Below, in pieces: positions 15,662 through 25,281 of a DNA stretch of 55,337 bases. The notes under the pieces are model-generated. The model saw nothing but the letters and a program-made list of their open reading frames with translations, made no database searches and had not been told where the DNA came from. The DNA comes from an uncultured Chlorobiaceae bacterium (GTDB lineage Bacteria; Bacteroidota; Chlorobiia; Chlorobiales; Chlorobiaceae): the NCBI GenBank assembly GCA_903869365.1, contig CAIPYV010000033.1:1-55337 (forward strand). The letters run 5' to 3'. A program made the translations under genes and the position numbers. How positions within the stretch are numbered: position 1 is the stretch's first letter; every line of letters begins with the position of its first letter.

Positions 15662-17416
15662 TTAGGTGAAATCCAGCCCGGGATTATTTCCTGCATTTTT
15701 CAGAACTGGAACATTAAGTTTCCTGATTTCTACGGTCTTAACATCCTGAAGGTAACTTGCCACCGTATCCCAAATGGGTTCACCGTTTGATTGAGCACCT
15801 ACTGTAGCCCAACCTGCAACACGGTATTTTTTCGATGCATCAAGAGGTTCACCATTTTCCAGACGCATCTCATCAATACGCTGCCCTATAGGTGCTGAAG
15901 GATCAATACGATACGACATTCCGCCAACACGCACCATATCACCACCCTGCTGATAATATGGGTCAGGATTGAAAAGGTTATCTCCAACATCTTCGAGAAT
16001 ATTTTTGATCTCCATCCCGCTCATATCTCTTGCATAAGTTTCGGGATAAGTCATACAGGTCTGATCCAATACATGTTCCATGGTAATGGTTTGACCAGGC
16101 AGAACAGTTGTTCCCCAGCGGAACCCGGGGGAAAGAGCAATTGTCGCATCGTTACGTTTCCTGAGAGCATCGCAGATAACCTGATCGTACGGGCCGTCAA
16201 AATTCCCACGGCGATAGAGCAATGATCCTGCCGTGGCAAGAGATTTTTGGAGTTTGTCAAGATGTGGTGCTCTGATGCGATCAATCAGCGCCTGCATTGA
16301 TGGGTCAGCAGAAAGTTCATTAGCAAAGACCGGAAGCAAGCGGTAACGATACTCCTTCACACCGCCATTGGCAAGCTTTAAGTCCATGACACCAAGAAAC
16401 TTGCCGTTTGTTCCACCGTTGGTGACAAGAGTCCTGCCTTTGCTATTGCGTACTTCAAATGGCCGGGGCACAGCATCATGGGTATGACCACCAAAAATCA
16501 CATCAATACCGGTTACTTCACGCGCAAGTTTGATATCGACATCCATACCATTATGTGATATCAAGACCACGGCATCCGGCTTATCCTTGGATCGAATCAT
16601 GTTGACGAGTTCCTGCAGATCCGTGGCATTGATGCCGAATGTCCAATCAGGGATAAATCTTCCGGGATTGGCAATAGGTGTATAGGGAAATGCCTGCCCG
16701 ATAACAGCAATCCGATGTTTACCCAGCTCTTTGATCACATAGGGACGAAAAGCATGCCCTGTTTTTTCGTCGTATGCCTGAGCACCGTTAAAAAGCGCAT
16801 CCTCTTTGACCTTGACATTCTGCGCAACAAAATCTCCCTTAAATGCTGCCAGATTTTTTCTAATCTCATGTTCCAGATACGTAAACTCCCAGTGTCCGGT
16901 CATAACATCAACGCCCAGCAAGTTACAGACTTCAACCATATCAGCCCCCTTGCTCCAGAATGCGGTTCCAGAACCTTGCCATGTATCGCCACTGTCAAAC
17001 AGAAGGGTTTTGGCACTGCCGAACTCTCCTCGAACCTTATCTACAAGAGTTTTCAGATAGGCGAAACCGCCCACCTTACCATACTTCTGTGCGGCATCGA
17101 CATAATTAACCGGTGTGAAGGCGTGGGCAAGCGGACTACCGGAAGAAATACCATAATACTTCAGCAATGAACCTGTTACAAGGTGAGGAGGGCGACCCAG
17201 TGCTTCACCGATACCAAGGTTAAAACTTGGTTCACGATAATATATCGGCAATAGCTGAGCATGAGTATCGGTAATGTGCAACAGGCGAACATCACCAAAC
17301 CTTTGTATCTGGTAGATATCGGTATTCAGAGTCTTGCTGCTGGCTATTCCGGGAATCATACCAGCAGCACCGGCCATACCAAGAAGACGTAAAAATTCAC
17401 GGCGAGACAGAGACAT
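15662..17416 (-). CDS. soxB: SoxB: SoxY-thiocysteine sulfate hydrolase
   Basis: Periplasmic Mn-dependent hydrolase that releases sulfate from SoxY-bound S-sulfonate. 584 residues. A twin-arginine-type leader (SRREFLRLLGMAGAAG) precedes the metallophosphoesterase fold: LLHITDTHAQLLPIYYREP, DSGDTWQGSG, GHWEFTY, VVLISHNGMD and FGGHTHD. The C-terminal 5'-nucleotidase-like domain has QTCMTYPETY and YRVAGWATVG. Lies 32 bp after soxK. No sign of disruption. Confidence 0.95.
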   Translation of the reverse strand: MSLSRREFLRLLGMAGAAGMIPGIASSKTLNTDIYQIQRFGDVRLLHITDTHAQLLPIYYREPSFNLGIGEALGRPPHLVTGSLLKYYGISSGSPLAHAFTPVNYVDAAQKYGKVGGFAYLKTLVDKVRGEFGSAKTLLFDSGDTWQGSGTAFWSKGADMVEVCNLLGVDVMTGHWEFTYLEHEIRKNLAAFKGDFVAQNVKVKEDALFNGAQAYDEKTGHAFRPYVIKELGKHRIAVIGQAFPYTPIANPGRFIPDWTFGINATDLQELVNMIRSKDKPDAVVLISHNGMDVDIKLAREVTGIDVIFGGHTHDAVPRPFEVRNSKGRTLVTNGGTNGKFLGVMDLKLANGGVKEYRYRLLPVFANELSADPSMQALIDRIRAPHLDKLQKSLATAGSLLYRRGNFDGPYDQVICDALRKRNDATIALSPGFRWGTTVLPGQTITMEHVLDQTCMTYPETYARDMSGMEIKNILEDVGDNLFNPDPYYQQGGDMVRVGGMSYRIDPSAPIGQRIDEMRLENGEPLDASKKYRVAGWATVGAQSNGEPIWDTVASYLQDVKTVEIRKLNVPVLKNAGNNPGLDFT

Positions 17417-17448
17417 AAGAAAAGGTATTTATAGATGTAGAAAACACT

Positions 17449-17760
17449 TTAACTTTTTGGTATGTAGATTTCCCACTGCTTGCTCATCAACCGTCCTTGT
17501 TCCAGCGCCTGCTGACCTTCAATAAGAGCCTTCCGTGCAAGTTTCTGTGCATCTTCCTCCTGACCGTTTGCCAGAGCTTCCTTCGCTTTGGTGATCAGAG
17601 AAGCTGTATCCCTCCACTCATAGCCAATACTTGCAGCCTCTTTTCTTGCGGCATCAGCCTGCTCAATAAGTACCTTGGTGGTAATAACCTCAGCACTCAA
17701 TTCTCCAGTGCTTAACATAACAGCAATCAGCGCTGCCACGAATAGTATTCTACTGATCAT
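17449..17760 (-). CDS. soxK: SoxK: SoxXA-binding protein
   Basis: Small periplasmic protein that binds and stabilises SoxXA (SAXB-like). 103 residues from ATG 17760 (MISRILFVAAL), behind an AAGGAG ribosome site; a longer start would overlap soxA. After the signal peptide comes an alanine-rich helical region (EQADAARKEAASIGYEWRDTASLITKAKEALANGQ), with KLARKALIEGQQALEQGR. Position between soxA and soxB is as expected. Confidence 0.88.
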   Translation of the reverse strand: MISRILFVAALIAVMLSTGELSAEVITTKVLIEQADAARKEAASIGYEWRDTASLITKAKEALANGQEEDAQKLARKALIEGQQALEQGRLMSKQWEIYIPKS

Positions 17761-17770
17761 TGTTTTCTCC

Positions 17771-18628
17771 TTATTTTCGTGAAGCTGGTCCATTGAAGCT
17801 CAAACCATTTGACATGACGGTCTCAAAAAACTCAAGGTTACGGTACTCCTCACTTTGGGCGGCAAAAGACTTTGCTCCAATGTTATCGCTACAACCGCCA
17901 TAGCGTTTGTGCAACGTGCCTATCTCCCCCCATTTGGAACGGAACACAGGGAAATGAGTCGTATGGCCTAATGCTGGACTGAGAATTTCAGAGCGTACCC
18001 AACCACCGGCATACTTCACATGACAACCTGCACAAGACATATTCAATTGTCCACGTTTGGCATAAAAAAACTCCTTGCCCTTCATATAGGCTTTGTAAGC
18101 CCCTTCACTTTCTACCTTGACATCAACCGGTTTTCCCCTGCTGATAAAAGCCATATAGGCTGATATTTTGGCAATATCCCCCCCTTTGTACTCAAGAGGT
18201 TTTTCTCCATTGGCAACACGGCATTCGTTTATTGCCATCTCCAGAGTCACGACCGTTCCCTTTTTTTCATCGTAATAGGGATAATTCTGGCGGACGACCC
18301 CTCCATTTTGAAAATAAGCAGTATAGGTCTTGCCGTTTGCAAAAGGTTTTTCAAACAATACCTTCCCATCTTCAACCGCTATAGAATAAGGAGGAAACTC
18401 CTCTATCTCCTTCCACTGCTGGCAGGCATCTGCATCGATAGCATAAACGCCATTGGCATAATCAGCGAACTTGACTTCAGGAAACCGGGCCGCAAAAAAA
18501 TCTCTGAATACCTTGATGTCGGTTTGAACGTTGGCCTGAAAATCGGCAGCCACAACTTGTCGAGCTGCCATCATGGCAACAAGAACAAGCAGCAGCGCAA
18601 GAGATCGTTTAAACAGTGTTTGTTTCAT
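17771..18628 (-). CDS. soxA: SoxA: cytochrome c subunit of SoxXA
   Basis: Forms the heterodisulfide between thiosulfate and the SoxY Cys with SoxX. 285 residues with a signal peptide. One haem site, C199-A-G-C-H203; the N-terminal haem of dihaem SoxA proteins is absent, as in other green sulfur bacteria. Cys246 in YGGCSDNIGAKSF is the catalytic/axial Cys. soxK follows after 10 bp, soxZ precedes after 25 bp. Confidence 0.93.
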   Translation of the reverse strand: MKQTLFKRSLALLLVLVAMMAARQVVAADFQANVQTDIKVFRDFFAARFPEVKFADYANGVYAIDADACQQWKEIEEFPPYSIAVEDGKVLFEKPFANGKTYTAYFQNGGVVRQNYPYYDEKKGTVVTLEMAINECRVANGEKPLEYKGGDIAKISAYMAFISRGKPVDVKVESEGAYKAYMKGKEFFYAKRGQLNMSCAGCHVKYAGGWVRSEILSPALGHTTHFPVFRSKWGEIGTLHKRYGGCSDNIGAKSFAAQSEEYRNLEFFETVMSNGLSFNGPASRK

Positions 18629-18653
18629 GGCACCTTCTTGATTTATTTAAAGT

Positions 18654-18959
18654 TTAAGCTGCGCTGATAAGGCTGTCTACCTTTTCGCTTCCACCTTTAT
18701 TATCAACCCAGGAAACACTTACGGTTTCTCCAACATTGCCTCCGGTAAACTGAAAGGCCAGATAAGGGTCCTTTGATACTCCGGGGCCCAGTTCTGCCTG
18801 AAAGACAGTCTCTCCTTTGTGCTTTGCCGACAATTCAGTAATAAAATGCCCTGGAACTATCTTACCGGTTTCATCCTTGCGCCGTCCAGTCTCCATGACA
18901 TGCTGAATAAGAACTTTCACTAAAACAACATTATTCTGTGCTACAGCCTTTACCTTCAT
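18654..18959 (-). CDS. soxZ: SoxZ: sulfur-compound carrier partner
   Basis: 101 residues, partner of SoxY in the SoxYZ carrier. The Ig-like fold is marked by VKVLIQHVMETGRRKD, GKIVPGHFITEL, GPGVSKDPYLAFQF and VSVSWVDNKGGSE. It lacks a signal peptide, as expected since SoxYZ is exported through SoxY's leader. Between soxY and soxA. Confidence 0.92.
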   Translation of the reverse strand: MKVKAVAQNNVVLVKVLIQHVMETGRRKDETGKIVPGHFITELSAKHKGETVFQAELGPGVSKDPYLAFQFTGGNVGETVSVSWVDNKGGSEKVDSLISAA

Positions 18960-18996
18960 AGCAACACTCCATTCAAAATTGTTTAAAAATTATTGG

Positions 18997-19458
18997 TTAA
19001 CCACCGCAGCCGCCAATCGTAACCTTGACCTCTTTCGATGCCTTGTAAAGTTTACCATTGGCCTGAACCAACACGACGAGGTTACCGGTTTTAGCCATTC
19101 GAAGCCTCAGTGAAATATCAGGCCCCATTTTCGGCATAACATCGAATGACGCTATCAACGGTGCAGCGTTCGATTCAGAAAAAATAGTGATGTTGGATGC
19201 CCCTGGTATGTTAGCCGATATTGTTACCGGTACATAGGCACCATTTTCAGCAATTTCCGGAGACTTGATCTTGATTTCTGTTGAATTTTCAACCGGCATA
19301 TTGCCGTATTTTGCTGCAATAGCTCCTGCAAGGCTCTCAGACATAAAGGCTTTGTCGCTCCATTTTGCAAAAGCCCTTTTTGGAATAATCGCAAATACTG
19401 CAGCACAAGCTACCGAACTACCAACTGACTTGATAAATTGTCGACGGGAAAAACCCAT
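18997..19458 (-). CDS. soxY: SoxY: covalent sulfur carrier
   Basis: Carries sulfur intermediates on a swinging C-terminal Cys. 153 residues. A twin-arginine leader (SRRQFIKSVGSSVAC) precedes the body, and the C-terminus is the diagnostic KVTIGGCGG with Cys151. 37 bp upstream of soxZ. Without SoxCD in the window, the sulfane sulfur on this Cys must be removed another way, as in other SoxCD-less sulfur-depositing bacteria. Confidence 0.94.
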   Translation of the reverse strand: MGFSRRQFIKSVGSSVACAAVFAIIPKRAFAKWSDKAFMSESLAGAIAAKYGNMPVENSTEIKIKSPEIAENGAYVPVTISANIPGASNITIFSESNAAPLIASFDVMPKMGPDISLRLRMAKTGNLVVLVQANGKLYKASKEVKVTIGGCGG

Positions 19459-19511
19459 ACCTACCTCCTGTGAGAGAATATTAATTAGTGAGACACCCCG
19501 AAAAAAAGAGC

Positions 19512-19859
19512 TTACAAGCTGTACATGTAATCAACAACAAGATCGACCTCCTCATGAGTCAGTATACCGTGCTTTCCAAATGGCGGCATAATACTTTGTG
19601 GATTCTTTTTTGTTGCATCCCATATCTGGTCATGCAATACCTTTCGTTTCGGATACCGCAGTTTCATCTGCAGGAGAGGCGGCCCTAAATTACCCGGCAT
19701 CTCCGCACCCTGAATCGCATGACAGGCCAGACAATTTCCCTTCATATTATCGGAGGAAATCTGTTTACCTTTCATGATCTTATCTTCAAGTGTAGAGGCC
19801 TTTCCGGGTGAAGGCAGCATCAGGATACTCACTGCAGCTATCATGACGAATCGCTTCAT
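19512..19859 (-). CDS. soxX: SoxX: monohaem cytochrome c subunit
   Basis: 115 residues with a signal peptide (ends near GKAS). Haem site C43-L-A-C-H47, with AIQGAEMPGNLGPPLLQM and SIMPPFGKHGILTHEEVDLVVDYMYSL containing the axial Met and class I C-terminal helix. Electron acceptor part of SoxXA. First gene of the XYZAKBW run; a 353-bp gap separates it from soxJ, so it likely has its own promoter. Confidence 0.92.
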   Translation of the reverse strand: MKRFVMIAAVSILMLPSPGKASTLEDKIMKGKQISSDNMKGNCLACHAIQGAEMPGNLGPPLLQMKLRYPKRKVLHDQIWDATKKNPQSIMPPFGKHGILTHEEVDLVVDYMYSL

Positions 19860-20212
19860 CTTCTGTCCCTCAGGTTTGTATTACTGGAATAAAGAATTAT
19901 TACACACAACTTATAGAGTACGACAACACATCACGACCTGTCAAGAAAAGACCATAGTCTGCAATCTGATGATGCAATATGGATTGTCAGGACAGTAACG
20001 GGAACGTTCTTAAAAATCTACAACAGTGGTATCCATTGGGGAAAAATGGATGCAATACGAAAGTCTTAACAGTATCGTGCAGAACTTTTTTTGAATTATT
20101 AATTCTGCTGGGTAAAAAAGAAAGCATTAAGAGCAAACATACCTTTCAGTGTATAGCCATACAGTTATATATGATAAATTTTACGGTCTACCAAAATATT
20201 TTCTCATAAGAG
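19860..20212. promoter_or_regulatory. soxJ-soxX intergenic region, probable soxX promoter
   Basis: No plausible gene. On the minus strand a TTGACA box (19949-19944) lies about 85 bp before soxX, followed by TCGTACTCTATAA (19923-19911), a string also found upstream of the flavodiiron gene. An AT-rich element ATACAGTTATATATGAT lies at 20159-20175, similar to elements near soxJ, dsrC and dsrE2. Confidence 0.45.
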
Positions 20213-21505
20213 TTAACCCCAGACATCCTTGGTGATATTTTTGTACCAGCTCCAGGCTAAAGCAGCTTCCTGACGAAGATATTCATGGCTGGCATCTAAA
20301 GGCGTTAATCCTTTGGTTCCATTGATATCGACAATGCCAGCTGGCGTCACTTTGTAAACACCGGCAACCGAAATAGCATAACCATTATCGATAAGGCTGT
20401 AACAGTTGCTTAACAGAGAAGGGGAGCCAGGTTGGCGCCCACGGAAAAGACTGACTATAGCAGCAGCAGCGATCTTTCCCTGATTGTTGGCAGCAAATCC
20501 GGTTTTAGGCATTTCTCCAGCCATACAAGCATCGCCGATAACATGAATACCCTGATGTATTGTAGATTCAAAGGTTTCGGGATTGACAGGGCACCATCCG
20601 GTTGCATCAGTAAGCCCAGCTTCATAAGCAATTCTGCCAGCTTTTTGTGGCGGAATAACATTGATCATACCGCCATGCTCATCACCGAATTCCGTAACCA
20701 CTGTCATGGAAGCAGCATCAACCTTTTCAATATTTCCTCCGGCTGTAGCAGCTCTCCACACAATCATGCCAGGATAGAGTCGTTCCCACCCTTGCATGAA
20801 AAGCTCCTGCATCGAGAACTTTTCCTTGTGGTCAAGGATGATGACTTTTGATTTCGGCTTGTTTTTTTTCAGATACATAGCGATGAGACTTGCTCTCTCA
20901 TAAGGACTTGCAGGACAGCGGAAAGAATTGACTGGGGGGCATATCAAGACATTGCTGCCATCCTTCAAGGCAAGGAGCTGTTGACGCAGAAGAAGTATTT
21001 GCGAGCCTCCTTGAAATCCATGCGGCATAATATGTTCAGCCACCTTTTCACTATATCCTTCTATGGTATCCCATGTAAAATCAATTCCAGGTGAAACAAT
21101 AAGCCGATCATAGGAGAGCACCTTTCCGCTTTTCAGTTTAACTTCTTTTTTTACAGCATCAATTGACACCGCAGTATCGGGTATAACGGTAACGTTATAT
21201 CGGTTCTTCAGCGTTGTGTAATGTTGTGCAATATCCTGCATGGTTTTCAAACCAGCCAAAACCCAATTACTGAGAGGACCGGTATAAAAAACTGCTTTTG
21301 GCTCAATGAGCGTAACGGAAAGAGACGGATCAAGCTTCCTGAGATACTTGGCGGCGGTAGCCCCTCCAAATCCTCCTCCGATAATCAGCACCCGATTTGA
21401 TCCGGCAAATGCTGATTTTGTGAAACCGGCAATCCCCAAAGAAAAAGCCGTAGCAACGGAAACAAGCTGTTTATTGAAATCTCGACGTGACAGTTTGCGT
21501 TCCAT
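20213..21505 (-). CDS. soxJ: SoxJ: FccB/SoxF-like flavoprotein
   Basis: Periplasmic FAD protein related to flavocytochrome c sulfide dehydrogenase and SoxF. 430 residues from ATG 21505 ([13 protein letters not shown]). Twin-arginine leader [25 protein letters not shown] motif [14 protein letters not shown], redox Cys in [13 protein letters not shown], and [25 protein letters not shown]. No linked haem subunit gene. First of soxJXYZAKBW; the divergent rhodanese suggests shared control. Confidence 0.88.
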   Translation of the reverse strand: MERKLSRRDFNKQLVSVATAFSLGIAGFTKSAFAGSNRVLIIGGGFGGATAAKYLRKLDPSLSVTLIEPKAVFYTGPLSNWVLAGLKTMQDIAQHYTTLKNRYNVTVIPDTAVSIDAVKKEVKLKSGKVLSYDRLIVSPGIDFTWDTIEGYSEKVAEHIMPHGFQGGSQILLLRQQLLALKDGSNVLICPPVNSFRCPASPYERASLIAMYLKKNKPKSKVIILDHKEKFSMQELFMQGWERLYPGMIVWRAATAGGNIEKVDAASMTVVTEFGDEHGGMINVIPPQKAGRIAYEAGLTDATGWCPVNPETFESTIHQGIHVIGDACMAGEMPKTGFAANNQGKIAAAAIVSLFRGRQPGSPSLLSNCYSLIDNGYAISVAGVYKVTPAGIVDINGTKGLTPLDASHEYLRQEAALAWSWYKNITKDVWG

Positions 21506-21619
21506 AAGTACCTTATCCTTTTTTTTATCTCTTAACAATACCTGCTATTGAATACCCGTTTCTGGATAGACAGCGTTTTTTTTGATAGAAGTTACATGAA
21601 ATTTATTTAATATCCGATG

Positions 21620-21638
21620 TAACTATATGGTTATATAT
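21620..21638. promoter_or_regulatory. AT-rich dyad upstream of soxJ and rhodanese
   Basis: TAACTATATGGTTA is a near-perfect dyad in the divergent soxJ/rhodanese region, extending into TATAT. Related elements lie at 20159, 37421 and 40038. Possibly an operator for a sulfur-responsive regulator, but the region is AT-rich in general. Confidence 0.35.
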
Positions 21639-21663
21639 TCACCAATTAATTTAAAGTCTCATT

Positions 21664-22254
21664 ATGAAAAAAATTGTAGCACTGGTCGCAACTGCCCTTT
21701 TCTTTTTGACTGCATTGACCTATGCAGGTACATTCGACCCCAAAACACTGCCGGAAATCAAACAAACTGTGTCAGGAAAATATCTCTCCGCCAAAGACGC
21801 TTTTGAGATGGTAAGCCATAACCATGACAAAATTTTGTTTCTTGATGTAAGAACCCCTGCAGAGACTGAATTTGTTGGCATCGCTGATCAGGTTGACCTC
21901 AACATCCCTTATATGCTCCAGGATTATTCGACGTGGGATGTCAAAAAAAACCGATTCCTTATGAGCCCAAACTCTGCTTTTACTATGAAAGTTGAAGATG
22001 CTTTGAAAGCTAAAGGCCTTCATCATTCCGACACGATTATCCTTATATGCCGTTCTGGCGACCGCAGTGCCAGTGCCGCAAATCTGCTCACAAAAATAGG
22101 CTGCACTAATATCTACTCAGTTTATGATGGGTTCGAGGGTGATCTGGGTAAAGAAGGTGCCAGCAAGGGTCGCCGTCTGGTAAACGGATGGAAAAACGCC
22201 GGTCTCCCTTGGGGTTATACACTCAATAAGGAAAGAGCATATATCACTGAATAA
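21664..22254 (+). CDS. Periplasmic rhodanese-like sulfurtransferase
   Basis: 196 residues. Signal peptide (MKKIVALVATALFFLTALTYAG), rhodanese domain from about residue 40 (SAKDAFEMV, FLDVRTPAETEFVG), and active-site loop ICRSGDRSASA with Cys near residue 130. Insertion DLNIPYMLQDYSTWDVKKNRF is as in rhodaneses exported beside sox or thiosulfate genes. It could move sulfur from thiosulfate or SoxY-persulfide. Divergent from soxJ with about 158 bp between starts. Confidence 0.83.
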   Translation: MKKIVALVATALFFLTALTYAGTFDPKTLPEIKQTVSGKYLSAKDAFEMVSHNHDKILFLDVRTPAETEFVGIADQVDLNIPYMLQDYSTWDVKKNRFLMSPNSAFTMKVEDALKAKGLHHSDTIILICRSGDRSASAANLLTKIGCTNIYSVYDGFEGDLGKEGASKGRRLVNGWKNAGLPWGYTLNKERAYITE

Positions 22255-22331
22255 TATTTCTAAAAAATGCTCATGAATCAACGCCTGCCAATCTTTCCTG
22301 CATGGCGCTGGTTCAAACACACACTTTTAGT

Positions 22332-22364
22332 CACCCTCTCTGGATAATAAGATCACAGAGGGTG
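22332..22364 (+). terminator. Predicted intrinsic terminator after rhodanese
   Basis: CACCCTCT and AGAGGGTG form an 8-bp perfect stem with a 17-base loop, followed by an A/T-rich stretch. It lies 78 bp after the rhodanese stop. The T-run is weak. Confidence 0.5.
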
Positions 22365-22469
22365 GTTAAAATTATTTGAGGTTTCCACAATCATGCTGAC
22401 TCCTAGAGCAGCTTTTTTGTAGCGAGGATCGCCCCATAGAGCGATAAAATTATAACAGAAAGAGATCCA

Positions 22470-23402
22470 ATGAAAGAGAACATTAAGCCGAAAATCGTCT
22501 TCCTGGTATTGCTGTTGGCAAGTTGTTTGCCCTATGTCAGCGCACCAATGGCTTTGGTAGGCGGAATTGCCTTTGGTCTGACAGCAGGCAACCCCTGGGG
22601 GAAAAGTGTCTCCCTATGGACGAGACGGCTGTTGCAGATATCAGTTGTCGGCTTAGGGTTTGGCATGAACCTGACTGAAGTTATCATGACCGGAAAAGAC
22701 GCATTTCTGTATACCGCCATCAGCATAAGCCTTACCATGGCAGTTGGCCTTTTACTTGGCAAAGTATTTCAAACAGGTAAAGCAACTTCTATCCTTATCT
22801 CTTTTGGAACTGCTATCTGTGGCGGCAGTGCTATCGCAGCCATGGCTCCAGTGATAAAAGCAGAAGCAGAAGAGACAGGAGTTGCTCTCGCCACCATTTT
22901 TACCCTCAACTCCGCTGCACTTTTACTCTTTCCGCCAATGGGGCATCTATTAAATATGAGTCAGCGAGAGTTCGGGCTATGGGCCGCTCTGGCCATTCAC
23001 GATACCAGCAGTGTCGTAGGTGCCGCTGCCGCATACGGCTCTCTTGCCCTGGCAATCGGTACAACAGTCAAATTAACAAGAGCACTCTGGATAATGCCCT
23101 CCGCTCTTTTAGGAGCCTGGTTTACAAAATCAGAAGGAAAAGTGAAGGTTCCGCTTTTCATCATCGGTTTTGTCGTAGCTGCCGTCATCAGCACCCTCGT
23201 CCCACAATTTGGCAACACATGGCATGGACTTAACGCAATTGCAAAACAGAGCCTGGTAGTAACACTATTTCTTATCGGAAGCGGGTTGACCAGAAACGTA
23301 TTGGCCAAAACAGGAGTAAGACCACTGGCTCAGGGGTTAACTCTCTGGGTCGTAGTATCTGTAGCAAGCTGCACGGCTATTCTTCAAGGATGGATCAAAT
23401 AA
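22470..23402 (+). CDS. YeiH/UPF0324 putative sulfate/sulfite exporter
   Basis: Inner-membrane transporter of the PSE family. 310 residues, about nine to ten hydrophobic helices. Family motifs include QISVVGLGFGMNL, SFGTAICGGSAIAAMAPVIKA, ALAIHDTSSVVGAAAAYG and SLVVTLFLIGSGLTR. In a sulfur oxidiser it could expel sulfite or sulfate made by Dsr and Sox. Ribosome site AGAGA before ATG 22470. Flanked by terminators, so probably monocistronic. Confidence 0.85.
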   Translation: MKENIKPKIVFLVLLLASCLPYVSAPMALVGGIAFGLTAGNPWGKSVSLWTRRLLQISVVGLGFGMNLTEVIMTGKDAFLYTAISISLTMAVGLLLGKVFQTGKATSILISFGTAICGGSAIAAMAPVIKAEAEETGVALATIFTLNSAALLLFPPMGHLLNMSQREFGLWAALAIHDTSSVVGAAAAYGSLALAIGTTVKLTRALWIMPSALLGAWFTKSEGKVKVPLFIIGFVVAAVISTLVPQFGNTWHGLNAIAKQSLVVTLFLIGSGLTRNVLAKTGVRPLAQGLTLWVVVSVASCTAILQGWIK

Positions 23403-23442
23403 CCACTCTGCCTGTGGTTCGATTTCAAGGAGGCACTATAGA

Positions 23443-23481
23443 AAAAAGCACCAAGCTCTGATTTGCTGCAAGGTGCTTTTT
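23443..23481. terminator. Bidirectional intrinsic terminator
   Basis: AAAAAGCACC and its exact complement GGTGCTTTTT enclose a 19-base loop. It serves yeiH (plus) and the csmB-like gene (minus), which converge here. Confidence 0.7.
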
Positions 23482-23503
23482 CTGTAACTGTAAAAATATC
23501 GAG

Positions 23504-23731
23504 TTACTTTTTCGGAGCAATAATGGACGTGACATTCTGCACTACCTGACCCAGCGTGTTGGTTGCACTGCCAAGAAGATCAATAGCAGTCTTGCCAAGA
23601 GGCTCAATAATTTGTACGACACTTTTAACCCCGGTGCTTACCAGTTCAACAGAGTGCTGAACAAGCGTGCCGCCAGTATTAAAAAGATTACTGATTGCAG
23701 CTGCCAAATCGTTGTTTGTTTCGTTTGCCAT
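23504..23731 (-). CDS. CsmB/CsmF-like chlorosome envelope protein
   Basis: 75 residues, no Cys, amphipathic and alanine/valine-rich throughout: ISNLFNTGGTLVQHSVELV, KSVVQIIEPLGKTAIDLL, NTLGQVVQNVTSIIAPKK. This resembles what I recall of CsmB, a chlorosome envelope protein, ending in IAPKK. It would sit in the lipid monolayer of the chlorosome. If right, the gene marks the organism as a green sulfur bacterium. Identity by recall rather than alignment. Confidence 0.6.
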   Translation of the reverse strand: MANETNNDLAAAISNLFNTGGTLVQHSVELVSTGVKSVVQIIEPLGKTAIDLLGSATNTLGQVVQNVTSIIAPKK

Positions 23732-23847
23732 GATTGTTACTATTTAAGGTTATTAAAATACGGACCGTAGTAAAATGTGAATTCAATATACGCACCACCT
23801 ATACACATAATTTAGCCTATTTATACCGAATATGCTAATCTTACCAC

Positions 23848-25248
23848 TCAACCCTCAGCACTCCGAAACACTCTCCTATATGCTGTTTCAGTTGTATTAT
23901 TGGCCGTTGTCACCGTAATCTTCTCAGGAATGGACTGATAACAGTGCTTGAAATTTTGGACACACGTTGGTGATGAAAAATAAATCTCGTCAATGAAATC
24001 AAGATCTATAGTCTCATCCTGTTCATGATTTGCCAGAGAATAAAGACACAACGGAGTCACCTTGTTTTTTAAAGCAATCAAAGCCTTTACCAGATACTCA
24101 TCAATGATAGTCGAACAAGGAAGCAGCATGGTTTCATGTTCGACCCCTTTATTTCGAAAAATGTCTATATGTTCACTGGGGCTTACAGCTTCAAGACACA
24201 AATCAGGGATCACTCCATAGTTTTGCAACTCCGAAGCAGCCGCATTGCCCAAAGTGTATAGTTTATTTTTTGACAGATAACGAACATCTTTGCCGTATTC
24301 ATGCAAGTATTTAAAGAAGTAAGTCACGGAAAGCCTGTTTGGGAAGAAAAGGACGGAATACTCTTCGATACCACAAAAACACTGTTCAACCATTTTCTGG
24401 TCGGCACCATCAACCCTGTGAGTACGGAGCGGCACAACGATATACTTCTCACGGTTGAACCTTACCTCATCATCACCGGTGATAAGCACCTTCTTCTTTT
24501 TGGAGTACCAGTTATCCTCGATAAACTGGTTGATATTGGCACCAATGATAAGCAGAGCAGGAGAATAGACTGCTTTTTCCCGCTTTCTTAAATCACCAAG
24601 CGTACCAGTAAAAATTTTTTGATTGTATCTCGTCGCATTTTGAACAATAGCCACTTTGGTATCGTCATTCCATCCCTTGTTGACAACAGCATCAAGAACA
24701 TCATGAACTGACGATGCTACCATGTAATAAACAAGAGTATCAGCATCCGGAACCTTGATTTTGTTGATTGGATGTCCTGTACAAAAAGCAACAGAAGAAG
24801 AAATTTTTCTCATGGTCAAAGGGATTTCACTATAAGCACTTGCACCATAGGCGGCAGTAATCCCAGGAACTATTTCATACCCTATGCCATGCTTCCTTAA
24901 CACCTCTATCTCTTCCCCACCCCTGCCGAAAACAAATGGATCTCCTCCTTTTAATCGAGCTACTATTTTCCCTTGCCGGGCATGACGAAGCAATTCTTCA
25001 TTAATGTCATCCTGCTCAAAGTGATGGTTATCTTTTCTTTTGCCCGTATATATTTTCAGGCCATGAAATCGTTCGACCAGTTCGCTGCTAACCAGATCAT
25101 CATAAAGAATCACATCAGCCTCACAGAGAACCCTTTCACCCTTAAGAGTCAGTAATTCAGGATCTCCCGGACCAGCTCCTATGATATAAACATATCCCTT
25201 GCTTTGAATTTCAGCTTTCTCGTTATGCAACGGTACAGCAGTTGTCAT
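23848..25248 (-). CDS. dsrW: Uroporphyrinogen-III methyltransferase/synthase fusion (DsrW position)
   Basis: Makes precorrin-2, the siroheme precursor, needed by DsrAB. 466 residues. The N-terminal half (about 15-250) is a full [48 protein letters not shown] and [13 protein letters not shown]. The C-terminal half is diverged and HemD-like ([42 protein letters not shown]). It is last gene of the dsr cluster; green sulfur bacterial nomenclature places dsrW here (from memory). It complements the upstream dehydrogenase gene. Confidence 0.82.
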   Translation of the reverse strand: MTTAVPLHNEKAEIQSKGYVYIIGAGPGDPELLTLKGERVLCEADVILYDDLVSSELVERFHGLKIYTGKRKDNHHFEQDDINEELLRHARQGKIVARLKGGDPFVFGRGGEEIEVLRKHGIGYEIVPGITAAYGASAYSEIPLTMRKISSSVAFCTGHPINKIKVPDADTLVYYMVASSVHDVLDAVVNKGWNDDTKVAIVQNATRYNQKIFTGTLGDLRKREKAVYSPALLIIGANINQFIEDNWYSKKKKVLITGDDEVRFNREKYIVVPLRTHRVDGADQKMVEQCFCGIEEYSVLFFPNRLSVTYFFKYLHEYGKDVRYLSKNKLYTLGNAAASELQNYGVIPDLCLEAVSPSEHIDIFRNKGVEHETMLLPCSTIIDEYLVKALIALKNKVTPLCLYSLANHEQDETIDLDFIDEIYFSSPTCVQNFKHCYQSIPEKITVTTANNTTETAYRRVFRSAEG

Positions 25249-25281
25249 TATTACTTCCTTTTATAGATAGACTTATGGAGG

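Noticed and set aside
19979-20209. 76-codon plus-strand frame between soxX and soxJ
   Set aside because: No ribosome site, odd composition, no family match; better read as a promoter region.
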